From Actinoplanes philippinensis (GTDB taxonomy: Bacteria; Actinomycetota; Actinomycetes; Mycobacteriales; Micromonosporaceae), in NCBI RefSeq assembly GCF_900113015.1, contig NZ_FONV01000001.1:248001-312000 (forward strand): a stretch of DNA of 64,000 nt. The letters run 5' to 3'. The translations under genes were made by a program, and so were the position numbers. Shown piece after piece: positions 33,569 through 41,399 of this stretch. Below the pieces are notes generated by a model that made no database searches, had not been told where the DNA came from, and saw only the letters and a list, made by a program, of their open reading frames with translations. The first letter of the stretch is position 1; every line of letters begins with the position of its first letter.

Positions 33569-35539
33569 TCAGCCGCTGACGGCGGCGCGGACCGCGTCGT
33601 CCTCCTTGGCCATCGCCTCCTGGCGGGCCGGCTCCTCGCGCAGGACGGCGGCGTTCAGCCACTCGTCGGGGATCGCGAAGGCGTCGACCAGCGTGCCCAG
33701 GTGTGGGCGCAGCTCGCGCAGCAGGTCGTTGACGACCGCGGTGACGGCCTTGGAGCGGGCCGGTGTCAGGCGGCCGTGCTCCAGGAACCACGCCTTGTCC
33801 GCCTCGATCGTGGTCAGGGCGTAGAGGTCGCACACCTTCGACAGCAGTGCCCGGGCGGCCGGGTCGGCGGCGCGCTCGATGCCAGCGACGAAGGCCTCCA
33901 GGGTGATCCGGTCGATGTGGGCGGCGGCGGTGGCCAGCACGTGGTCCTGGACGTCGTTGAAGATGTCGAACGGGCGGTCCTTCTTGGTGGCGGCGCCGCC
34001 CCGGAGCCGGCGGATCACGGACTCCAGCAGGTGCTTCTCCCGGTCCTCGAAGACGGACAGGTGCCAGCCGCGGTCGGTGACGGCGACCTCCTCGTCGCGG
34101 CCGGGGACGGCGGCGACCAGCCGCTGGATCAGCGAGCGGGCAGCCGTACGCTCCAGGACCATCTCTCTGACCTGGTCGGCGACGAACGTCGCGCGGCCCC
34201 ACCCGTCGAGCGACCCGAAGGCGTCGCGATATCCGGTCAGCAGGCCCTTGGCGACCAGCTGCAGCAGCACCGTGTTGTCGCCCTCGAAGGTGGTGAAGAC
34301 GTCGGTGTCGGCCTTGAGCCCGGCGATCCGGTTCTCGGCGAGGTAGCCGGCGCCGCCGCACGCCTCCCGGCACATCTGGATGGTGCGGGTGGCGTTCCAG
34401 GTCTGCATCGCCTTGAGGCCGGCCGCACGGGACTCCAGCTCGCGCTGGCGGTGCTCGTCGGGCTCGGTGAGGGCGAAGACCTCGCTCATCGTGACGGCGA
34501 GTTCCTCCTGGGCGAAGACGTACGCATACGAGCGCGCCACCGCCGGCAGGAGTTTGCGCTGGTGGGCGAGATAGTCGTTGAGCACGATCTCACGCTCGGC
34601 GCCGGGCGCGGTGAACTGGCGGCGGCTCTCCCCGTAGCGCACCGCGATGGTGAGGGCGTTACGGGTGGCCGCGGAGGCGGCGGCGCCGACGGTGACCCGG
34701 CCCCGGACCAGGGTGCCGAGCATGGTGAAGAAGCGGCGGGTGTCGTTCTCGATGGTGCTGGTGTAGACGCCGTCCGGGGCGACCTGCCCGTACCGGTCGA
34801 GGAGCATGTCGCGCGGCACTGTCACGTGGTCGAAGGAGAGCCGCCCGTTGTCGACGCCGAGCAGCCCGGCCTTGGGCCCGGCGTCGCCGATGGTGACCCC
34901 GGGCATCGGGTTGCCGTCCCGGTCGCGGATCGGGACCAGCCAGGCGTGCACGCCGTAGCTCCGGCCGCCGGTGATGAGCTGGGCGAAGACGACCGCCATC
35001 CGCCCGTCGCGGGCCGCGTTGCCGATGTAGTCCTTGCGGGCCGCCTCGTGCGGGGTGTTCAGCACGAAATGCCCGGCCTCCGCGTCGTAGACACAGGTCG
35101 TGCGCAGCTGCTGCACGTCGGACCCGTGACCGGTCTCGGTCATCGCGAAGCAGCCCATCAGGTCCGCCGAGATGATGTCGCGCAGGTAGGCGTCGTGGTG
35201 CCGGGCGGTGCCGAGCGCGACCACCGCCCCGCCGAACAGGCCCCACTGCACCCCGGCCTTGACCATCAGCGACAGGTCGACCTGGGCGAGCATCTCGGCG
35301 GCGACGGTGGAGCCGCCCGGGTCGTCGGAGCCGCCGTAGCCGGCCGGGAACGCCGCGGCCACCCCGACGTCGGTGGGCAGCTCCCGGATCAGCCGGCTGA
35401 CCCGCTCGCGGGCCTCGTCGCCGGTCTCGCCCGGCACGGTGACGAACTCGGCGCCCAGTTCGTCGCGCACGGCCTGCCGGATGTGCGCCCACCGGCCGTC
35501 GAGCACCTCGGCGAGGGAGGCGGAGACACCATCGATCAT
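33569..35539 (-). CDS. Acyl-CoA dehydrogenase/acyl-CoA oxidase-like flavoprotein
   Basis: The 656-residue protein has the long acyl-CoA oxidase layout. The FAD/substrate region reads GCFAMTETGHGSDVQQL, the middle domain AGPKAGLLGVDNGRLSFDHV, and the C-terminal dehydrogenase domain MCREACGGAGYLAENRI and TTFEGDNTVLLQLVAKGLL, where the Glu is the catalytic base. It oxidises acyl-CoA thioesters to enoyl-CoA, with oxygen or an electron-transfer flavoprotein as acceptor. The ATG is preceded by TAATAT about ten bases upstream and no ribosome binding site, which suggests a leaderless message. A TTACCC/GGGTAA palindrome overlaps this promoter. Confidence 0.9.
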   Translation of the reverse strand: MIDGVSASLAEVLDGRWAHIRQAVRDELGAEFVTVPGETGDEARERVSRLIRELPTDVGVAAAFPAGYGGSDDPGGSTVAAEMLAQVDLSLMVKAGVQWGLFGGAVVALGTARHHDAYLRDIISADLMGCFAMTETGHGSDVQQLRTTCVYDAEAGHFVLNTPHEAARKDYIGNAARDGRMAVVFAQLITGGRSYGVHAWLVPIRDRDGNPMPGVTIGDAGPKAGLLGVDNGRLSFDHVTVPRDMLLDRYGQVAPDGVYTSTIENDTRRFFTMLGTLVRGRVTVGAAASAATRNALTIAVRYGESRRQFTAPGAEREIVLNDYLAHQRKLLPAVARSYAYVFAQEELAVTMSEVFALTEPDEHRQRELESRAAGLKAMQTWNATRTIQMCREACGGAGYLAENRIAGLKADTDVFTTFEGDNTVLLQLVAKGLLTGYRDAFGSLDGWGRATFVADQVREMVLERTAARSLIQRLVAAVPGRDEEVAVTDRGWHLSVFEDREKHLLESVIRRLRGGAATKKDRPFDIFNDVQDHVLATAAAHIDRITLEAFVAGIERAADPAARALLSKVCDLYALTTIEADKAWFLEHGRLTPARSKAVTAVVNDLLRELRPHLGTLVDAFAIPDEWLNAAVLREEPARQEAMAKEDDAVRAAVSG

Positions 35540-35548
35540 GGCGCTATA

Positions 35549-35562
35549 TTACCCACGGGTAA
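35549..35562. promoter_or_regulatory. TTACCC-AC-GGGTAA operator over the acyl-CoA oxidase promoter
   Basis: A perfect inverted repeat with a 2-base centre lies 10 bases before the start codon and overlaps the likely -10 (TAATAT on the minus strand). Palindromes of this shape are typical of TetR-family regulators of fatty acid genes, but no TetR gene is in the window. Confidence 0.5.
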
Positions 35563-35587
35563 CCGAGGTTGACCATGCGCCGGTGAC

Positions 35588-36196
35588 TCAGAGGAGCCAG
35601 CCGTGGTCGGAGGCCAGGCGGACGGCCTCGGCCCGGGTGCGCGCGCCGGTCTTGCCGATCACGGCGGACAGATGGTTGCGGACGGTGCCGTCGGAGAGGC
35701 GCAGTTCGCGGGCTATGTCGGCGACCGTGCCACCGTCGCGGGCGGCGCGCAGGACGTCGGTCTCGCGGTCGGTCAGCGGGGAGTCGCCGTGGGCGAGGCT
35801 CTGCGCGGCCAGGGCCGGGTCGACGACGCGAAGCCCCTGGTGGACGCGGCGGACGGCGTCGGCGAGCTGCCGGGCCGGGGTGTCCTTGACGACGAACCCG
35901 CCGGCCCCGGCGGCCATCGCCTGGCGCAGGTAGCCGGCCCGCCCGAAGGTGGTCACCATCAGCACCCGGCACTCCGGCAGCTTCTCGGCGAGCTGCCGCG
36001 CCGCAGCGATGCCGTCCAGTCCGGGCATCTGCACGTCGAGCAGCGCCACGTCGACGGCGTTGTCGCGAGCCGCGTCGACGACCTCGTCACCCCGGCCGAC
36101 CTCGGCGACCACGGTCAGGTCGGCCTCCAGGTCGAGCAGAGCGGCCATGGCGCCCCGGACCAGCGCCTGATCGTCGGCGAGCAGCAGCCTGATCAC
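35588..36196 (-). CDS. NarL/FixJ family response regulator
   Basis: The 202-residue protein has a receiver domain (LLLADDQALVRGAM, phosphoacceptor in VALLDVQMPGLDG, VMVTTFGRAGYL region, KDTPARQL) and a LuxR-type HTH (LTDRETDVLRAARDGGTVADIARELRLSDGTVRNHLS in two parts). GTG at 36196 has GGTGGAGG seven bases upstream. An ATG at 36286 overlaps the kinase stop (ATGA) and also has GGAGG seven bases upstream, but the added 30 residues are Gly/Ser-rich and absent from the family. It is the partner of the kinase at 36283-37398 and probably controls the adjacent ABC-2 genes. Confidence 0.9.
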   Translation of the reverse strand: MIRLLLADDQALVRGAMAALLDLEADLTVVAEVGRGDEVVDAARDNAVDVALLDVQMPGLDGIAAARQLAEKLPECRVLMVTTFGRAGYLRQAMAAGAGGFVVKDTPARQLADAVRRVHQGLRVVDPALAAQSLAHGDSPLTDRETDVLRAARDGGTVADIARELRLSDGTVRNHLSAVIGKTGARTRAEAVRLASDHGWLL

Positions 36197-36240
36197 GTAC
36201 GAACCTCCACCCGAACCTTCAGTCCCGGAAGACGCCGGTC
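36193..36240 (-). repeat. Vestige of a second kinase C-terminus between kinase and regulator
   Basis: In another minus-strand frame this stretch reads DRRLPGLKVRVEVRT and a TGA stop, which resembles the kinase end (PGFLVRVEVPT and TGA). Both copies have GTGGAGGT seven to nine bases before a start-stop overlap followed by ATC. It looks like a duplicated or older kinase tail, with the GTGA overlap to the response regulator preserved. Confidence 0.5.
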
Positions 36241-36282
36241 CCGTCATGCGGCCGGCGCCGCCCGTACCAGGAAACGTACCGA

Positions 36283-37398
36283 TCATGTGGGCACCTCCAC
36301 GCGGACCAGGAAGCCCGGCGCGCCGGGGCGGCTGCCCGCGGTCAGCCGGGCGCCGGCCTCCTCGGCGCGGCGGCGCAGGCCGGCCAGGCCCTGGCCGGTG
36401 GTGACGGTGTCGCCGTGGCCGCAGCCGTCGTCGACGATCTCGACGCTGTCGGGGCGCAGGCGCACTTCGGCGTGCCGGGCGCGGCTGTGCCGGACGATGT
36501 TGGTGACAGCCTCGCGGATCGTCCAGGCGAACAGCTCCCGATTGCGGGTGGGCACCTCGTCGGCGGTGCCCGGCAGATCGGCGCTGACGTTGGCGGCGGC
36601 GAGCGCGGCCCGGGCGGCGGCGATCTCACCGGGCAGCGAGATGCCGCGCATGCCGAGGGCGGTGGCGCGGACGTCGGCGAGCGCGTCGCGGGCCAGGGAT
36701 TCGAGGTCGCGTAGTTCGCCACGGGCCCGGTCGACGTCGACGTCGAGGAGGCGCTGGGCGAGTTCGGCCTTGACGGCGACGACGGTGAGCGAGTGGCCGA
36801 GGATGTCGTGCAGGTCGGCGGCGATCCGGGCGCGTTCGCCGCTGATCGCGAGGTCGGCGATCTCCTGCTGGGCGTGGACGAGACGGACCTGCCGGTCGAA
36901 GGCGACCCGGATTCCGCCGGTGGCGGCACCGGCGAACAGGACGGCGAGGGCGTATCCCTGGCCGCCGGCGGTCCAGCCGGGCACGAAGCGGATGGACAGT
37001 TCGACGACGACGGCGAGCACGACCGCGACCGGCACGCCCTGCCGCAGTGGCAGTCCCATCACCGCGACCGCCGCGACGTAGACACCGCAGACGAGCGTGT
37101 GGTGCCCGGCCGCGGGGACCTGCAGCAGGGCGAGGCCGATCAGGGCGAGCAGGCCGAGCCAGACGTGGACGGTGGCCCGGCGGTCGGGGACGGACGGGTC
37201 GGCCCGCCGGATCGAGACGGTGAGCAGCAGGAACGCGATCGCGAAGAGGACCAGGGCGGCCAGGCCCACGTCACGCCACGGGCCGGGCCGGTGCTGGAGC
37301 AGCGCGTTGAGGCTCTCGCCGAGGTAGAACAGCCAGATCGCCGGGAACACCCAGCCGTGACGGAAGCCACGACGGGGTGTCCCGGGTGCCGATGTCAT
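36283..37398 (-). CDS. Sensor histidine kinase (HisKA_3 type)
   Basis: The 371-residue kinase has about five hydrophobic segments (15-180), a HisKA_3 dimerisation region with the phospho-histidine in ARIAADLHDILGHSLTVV, and an HATPase domain with TNIVRHSRARHAEVRL and GQGLAGLRRRAEEAGARL. This DesK/LiaS-like layout has no large extracellular sensor, so membrane state or the adjacent transporter may be the signal. It follows the ABC-2 permease gene by 21 bases and precedes the response regulator, forming a four-gene minus-strand operon. Confidence 0.92.
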   Translation of the reverse strand: MTSAPGTPRRGFRHGWVFPAIWLFYLGESLNALLQHRPGPWRDVGLAALVLFAIAFLLLTVSIRRADPSVPDRRATVHVWLGLLALIGLALLQVPAAGHHTLVCGVYVAAVAVMGLPLRQGVPVAVVLAVVVELSIRFVPGWTAGGQGYALAVLFAGAATGGIRVAFDRQVRLVHAQQEIADLAISGERARIAADLHDILGHSLTVVAVKAELAQRLLDVDVDRARGELRDLESLARDALADVRATALGMRGISLPGEIAAARAALAAANVSADLPGTADEVPTRNRELFAWTIREAVTNIVRHSRARHAEVRLRPDSVEIVDDGCGHGDTVTTGQGLAGLRRRAEEAGARLTAGSRPGAPGFLVRVEVPT

Positions 37399-37419
37399 GT
37401 GCCGAACCGTACCGGCCGG

Positions 37420-38187
37420 TCAGACCCGTGCGGTGTCGCGGCGGAACCGCCACATCGCGCCGGCCGCGAAGAGCGCCGTCCAGGCGGCGACGTTGAGAAC
37501 GGCCAGCCACACGTCGCCGCTGTGGGTGAGCGGGTAGCGGGCCAGTTCGCCGACGCCGTAGACCGGGGTGAACTTGGCGATCGTGGCGAAGGTGCTGCCG
37601 AGCTGATCGGCGGGGACGAACAGGCCACCGGCGAAGGACAGGACGGCCAGCACCGGGCCGAGGATCTGCATCACGTTCTCGCTGGGCAGCAGGTAGCCCA
37701 TGAACAGCCCGAAGGCGGCGAAGACGAGCGCGCACGCCCAGGAGAGCAGAGCGCAGCCGATCCAGGCGCCGACCGGCATGTCCGCTCCGGCGAACGCGCC
37801 GACCACGTTGACCACGACGACCGAGACCGCGCCGATCACCATCGCGATGATGATCTTGACAGCGACGTACGCCGCGGGCTTGAGCGGGGTGAGCCGCAGT
37901 TGCCGGCTCCATCCGGCGGCCCGCTCGATCGACACCATGGCGCCGCCCGAGGTGGTGGCGAGCATCGCGCCGTACACCGCCATGCTGATCAGGACGTAGG
38001 CGGTGACGTTGCCGTCGCCGGCCCGCTCGTCCTTGTACGCCGAACTGGTGCCGAAGAGCAGGAAGAACGCGGCCGGCATGACGAGCGTGAAGATGACGGT
38101 GCGCTTGTTGCGCATCAGCCGGCGCAGTTCGAGGGCGATCATCCCGGGGCTGAAGCCGCCGAGGCGGGGCAGAGCGGTGGTGGTCAT
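37420..38187 (-). CDS. ABC-2 type transporter permease
   Basis: The 255-residue protein has six predicted membrane helices, including LVMPAAFFLLFGTSSAY, a middle pair and GYLLPSENVMQILGPVLAVLSF, typical of ABC-2 permeases in antibiotic export or resistance. The start overlaps the ATPase gene stop by 4 bases (ATGA). Together they form an exporter; the substrate is not known. Confidence 0.9.
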   Translation of the reverse strand: MTTTALPRLGGFSPGMIALELRRLMRNKRTVIFTLVMPAAFFLLFGTSSAYKDERAGDGNVTAYVLISMAVYGAMLATTSGGAMVSIERAAGWSRQLRLTPLKPAAYVAVKIIIAMVIGAVSVVVVNVVGAFAGADMPVGAWIGCALLSWACALVFAAFGLFMGYLLPSENVMQILGPVLAVLSFAGGLFVPADQLGSTFATIAKFTPVYGVGELARYPLTHSGDVWLAVLNVAAWTALFAAGAMWRFRRDTARV

Positions 38188-39116
38188 GCGGCGTCCTCGG
38201 CGGTCAGGGCGAGGAACGCGTCCTCGAGGTTGCGGGAGGTGATCTCCAGGTCCCGGGCCTCGGTCCGGGTGAGCAGGTGCCGGGCGATCGCGTCGGAGTC
38301 ACGCCCGGACAGCAGGACGGTGTCGCCGCGGACCTCGGCCGACTCGACGCCGGGCACCTGCGACCAGTCGACGAGCGACGCGCCGGCCACGGTGGCACGG
38401 ACGGTCCGGCCGGCGGCGAGCGCCTTCACCTCGGCGGCCGTGCCGTCGGCGACGATCTTGCCGCGGCGTACGAGGACGATCCGGTCCGCGTACGCGTCGG
38501 CCTCCTCCAGGTAGTGGGTGGCGAAGATGACCGTCCGCCCGCCCTCCGCGTCCTGGCGGATCGCGTCCCAGAACTCGCGCCGCCCGCCGACGTCCATCCC
38601 GGTCGTCGGCTCGTCGAGGATGAGCAGGTCGGGGTCGGGCAGCAGGGCCATGGCGAACCGCAGGCGCTGCTGCTGGCCGCCCGAGCACTTGCCGACGAGC
38701 CGTCCGCCGATCTCGGCGATGCCGGCCCGCTCCAGGGCGGCGGCGACGGCGGAGCGTGGTTTGCCGAAGAGCACGGCGGTGAGCCGGACCGTCTCCTCGA
38801 CCGTGTAGTCCTTGAGCAGGCCGCCGGTCTGCATGACCGCGGAGATGCGGCCGAGCGCGACCGCGTCCTGCGGCGGCAGTCCGTAGATCTTCGCGGTCCC
38901 GCTGGTCGGCTTGGACAGCCCGAGCAGCATGTCGACCGTCGTCGTCTTGCCGGCGCCGTTCGGGCCGAGCAGGGCGACCACCTCTCCGGGGCGGATGCGC
39001 AGGTCGATTCCGTCCACGGCGGTGACCGTGCCGAATCTCTTGACCACGCCGTCCAGATCCACGGCCAACTGCCCCGTACCGGTGGCCGCGGTATCGCTTG
39101 AAGCGGTGAGCGTCAT
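38184..39116 (-). CDS. ABC transporter ATP-binding protein (drug/lipid exporter class)
   Basis: The 310-residue ATPase has Walker A LLGPNGAGKTTTVDM, signature CSGGQQQRLRFAMAL, Walker B LLILDEPTTGMDV and H-loop IFATHYLEEADAYADR. Its C-terminal extension (about 230-305) is typical of DrrA-like exporters. AGGA is eight bases before the ATG. A 13-bp palindrome 51 bases upstream may control the whole operon (ATPase, permease, kinase, regulator). Confidence 0.92.
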   Translation of the reverse strand: MTLTASSDTAATGTGQLAVDLDGVVKRFGTVTAVDGIDLRIRPGEVVALLGPNGAGKTTTVDMLLGLSKPTSGTAKIYGLPPQDAVALGRISAVMQTGGLLKDYTVEETVRLTAVLFGKPRSAVAAALERAGIAEIGGRLVGKCSGGQQQRLRFAMALLPDPDLLILDEPTTGMDVGGRREFWDAIRQDAEGGRTVIFATHYLEEADAYADRIVLVRRGKIVADGTAAEVKALAAGRTVRATVAGASLVDWSQVPGVESAEVRGDTVLLSGRDSDAIARHLLTRTEARDLEITSRNLEDAFLALTAEDAA

Positions 39117-39166
39117 GGATGAATCCTCGCCCGCCCCGGGTGTCCCCTCCCCCGCCGTCCGTCACG

Positions 39167-39196
39167 TTCCGCCCATGACAAACGTCATGGGCGGAA
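39167..39196. promoter_or_regulatory. 13-bp inverted repeat before the ABC-2/two-component operon
   Basis: TTCCGCCCATGAC at 39167-39179 and its exact complement at 39184-39196 are separated by AAAC. The core ATGAC-AAAC-GTCAT is a NarL-type regulator-like site. The element lies 11 bases after the end of the upstream small gene and 51 bases before the ATPase start. It could be a terminator, an operator for the operon's own regulator, or both. Confidence 0.55.
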
Positions 39197-39206
39197 GCCG
39201 GATGGG

Positions 39207-39470
39207 TCAGTCGTCGTAGCCCGGCACGGTGAGCGGGTGCCGCTCCTCGTCGCGCGCGGCGATGCCGGCCATCGAGCGCACGTACTGCCGCCGGGTGATC
39301 TCCCCGTCCATGAGCTGGGCGCAGAGCACCCCTTCGAGGCTCTGCGGAGCGAAGAGCGCCTCCGGGATGGTCAGCGGCTCCGCCTCGGCGGAAGCGTCCG
39401 CACGCACCCCGCGCACCGCGAGCACGCAGGCGGCGGCCAGGACCAGGATGAGCAGGGACAGGATCAGCAT
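39207..39470 (-). CDS. Small membrane protein with SHOCT-like tail
   Basis: The 87-residue protein has one N-terminal membrane helix (LILSLLILVLAAACVLAV) and a cytoplasmic tail SLEGVLCAQLMDGEITRRQYVRS split over two turns, which resembles SHOCT-type short oligomerisation motifs. ATG at 39470 has AAGG eight bases upstream. Downstream lies the 13-bp inverted repeat and the ABC operon on the same strand. No specific function is known. Confidence 0.65.
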   Translation of the reverse strand: MLILSLLILVLAAACVLAVRGVRADASAEAEPLTIPEALFAPQSLEGVLCAQLMDGEITRRQYVRSMAGIAARDEERHPLTVPGYDD

Positions 39471-39662
39471 TGCCACCGCCTTGTCGGGTCATCGCGGGAC
39501 GTTCGTGCCCCGCCTGACAGAGAGAACGGATCACAGGGCGTGTCGGTTCGACGATTTCTGTCACTGACCGCAACGAAGTTCCGGGCCTGCGACCGCTATG
39601 ACACGACACGAACGAGGTACACGGTATGCCCGGATTTTACGAATTCTAGCTATCTTGCCTCT

Positions 39663-41399
39663 GTGCCCGGAAAGAGTGTTGTATCCCGTCTGCCGGATTA
39701 TCCCGGTTTCAGCCGGCTCGCCGGCGACGCCGAACCCGTCCCGGACGGCGACGGCTACCGGGTCCGGCTGCGCCCGCTGTCCCGTCGCCGCCCGGTCCGC
39801 TCGCTGCTGATCGCGGTCTTCGCGTTCGCCTTCGAGGCCACCTTCTTCGGATGGCTGCTCGCCGCGGTCCAGCTGCCGGACCGGCGGATGCAGACCGGGC
39901 TGTTCCTGACCACCGGGTTCATGATCGGCGCGATCGCGCTGATCGAACTGTTCCGGCTGGTCAACGTGGTGACCCTGTGCCTGGCCACGCTGCAGGCCCG
40001 GGACCCGGTGCCGGTGCCGCCGGACGAGCGGCTGCGAGTGGCCTTCCTGACCACGATCGTGCCCGGCAAGGAGCCGATCGAGATGGTGGAGAAGACCCTG
40101 CGGGCGGCCATGCGGATCCGGCATCCCGGCCCGTTCGACGTGTGGCTGCTCGACGAGGGCGACGACCCCGAGGTCCGGGCGATGTGCCGGCGGGTGGGCG
40201 CGTACCACTTCAGCCGCAAGGGCGTCCCGGACTGGAACACCGCGGCCGGAGCGTTCAAGGCGAAGACGAAGCACGGCAACTACAACTCCTGGATGGACCG
40301 GCACGGCGACCGGTACGACGTGTTCGTCTCGGTCGACCCGGACCACGTGCCGCTGGAGAACTTCTGCGAGCGGCTCCTCGGCTACTTCCGCGACCCGGAC
40401 GTGGCGTTCGTGATCGGCCCGCAGATCTACGGCAACTACGACAACGTGATCACCCGGTGGGCCGAGTCGCAGCAGTACCTGTTCCACTCGTTGCTGCAGC
40501 GGGCCGGCAACCGGCTGGGCATCCCGATGCTGGTCGGCACCAACAACGCGGTCCGCATCGCCGCGCTCCGGTCGATCGGCGGCCTGCAGGACTCGATCAC
40601 CGAGGACATGGCGACCAGCCTGGCCCAGCACGCGCGCCGCAACCCGGCGACCGGGCGGCGCTGGCGGTCCGTCTACACGCCGGACGTGCTGGCCGTCGGC
40701 GAGGGACCGTCGTCGTGGACCGACTACTTCAGCCAGCAGCACCGCTGGTCACGGGGCACCGACGAGGTGTTCGTGGCCGGGTTCGCCCGGATGGTCCCGC
40801 GGCTCGGCCTGCTCCGTACGCTGCACTACTCGCTGCTCATGGCGTACTACCCGCTGACCGCCGTGGCCTGGCTGCTCGGCGCCGCCACCGCGACCCTGCA
40901 CGTGGTGCTGGGCGTGCAGGGCGTCCAGGTGCCGCAGCAGGTGTGGCTGATGCTCTACGTCGACGCCGCCCTCTTCCAGGTCGGCCTCTATCTGTGGAAC
41001 CGGCGGCACAACGTCAGCCCGCACGAGGAGGCCGGCTCGTCCGGTCTCACCGGCATGCTGCTGTCCACGCTGTGCGCGCCGATCTACGTCACCTCGTTCC
41101 TGCAGGCCGTGCTCCGCCGGCGGGCCGGTTTCGTGGTGACGCCGAAGGGTGACTCGGCCAGCCCGGACCGGCTGCTCACCTTCCGTACCCATCTGCGGTG
41201 GGCGGTTTTCCATGCCGCTCTGCTGGCCGTGGCCGCGGTGACCGGCCACGCGCACGGGTTCATGTGGCTGTGGCCCTCGCTCAACCTGGCCCTCTGCCTG
41301 ACCCCGCCGGCGATCTGGGCGCTGCAGGCGCTCGGCCGCACTCCCCCGGCCGTCACCGACGACGACAAGGAATCGATAATGATGGAAATCGCGGCATGA
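39663..41399 (+). CDS. cslA: Cellulose synthase-like glycosyltransferase (CslA)
   Basis: The 578-residue GT2 enzyme has two N-terminal membrane helices (about 45-100), a catalytic domain with DVWLLDEGDD, VSVDPDHVPL, SITEDMATS and the QxxRW-type motif QQHRWSRG, and three or more C-terminal helices. This is the layout of Streptomyces CslA, which makes a beta-glucan at hyphal tips. The gene overlaps the GlxA gene by 4 bases (ATGA), and a GH6 hydrolase follows in convergent orientation; CslA, GlxA and an endoglucanase form the known locus. The GTG start has no ribosome binding site but a TAGCTA element about ten bases upstream, so the message may be leaderless. Confidence 0.88.
   Translation: MPGKSVVSRLPDYPGFSRLAGDAEPVPDGDGYRVRLRPLSRRRPVRSLLIAVFAFAFEATFFGWLLAAVQLPDRRMQTGLFLTTGFMIGAIALIELFRLVNVVTLCLATLQARDPVPVPPDERLRVAFLTTIVPGKEPIEMVEKTLRAAMRIRHPGPFDVWLLDEGDDPEVRAMCRRVGAYHFSRKGVPDWNTAAGAFKAKTKHGNYNSWMDRHGDRYDVFVSVDPDHVPLENFCERLLGYFRDPDVAFVIGPQIYGNYDNVITRWAESQQYLFHSLLQRAGNRLGIPMLVGTNNAVRIAALRSIGGLQDSITEDMATSLAQHARRNPATGRRWRSVYTPDVLAVGEGPSSWTDYFSQQHRWSRGTDEVFVAGFARMVPRLGLLRTLHYSLLMAYYPLTAVAWLLGAATATLHVVLGVQGVQVPQQVWLMLYVDAALFQVGLYLWNRRHNVSPHEEAGSSGLTGMLLSTLCAPIYVTSFLQAVLRRRAGFVVTPKGDSASPDRLLTFRTHLRWAVFHAALLAVAAVTGHAHGFMWLWPSLNLALCLTPPAIWALQALGRTPPAVTDDDKESIMMEIAA

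Noticed and set aside
36197-36286. Response regulator start at the ATG overlapping the kinase stop
   Set aside because: It has a good ribosome binding site, but adds 30 Gly/Ser-rich residues before a receiver domain that normally starts at once; the GTG at 36196 also has a strong site. Not fully excluded.
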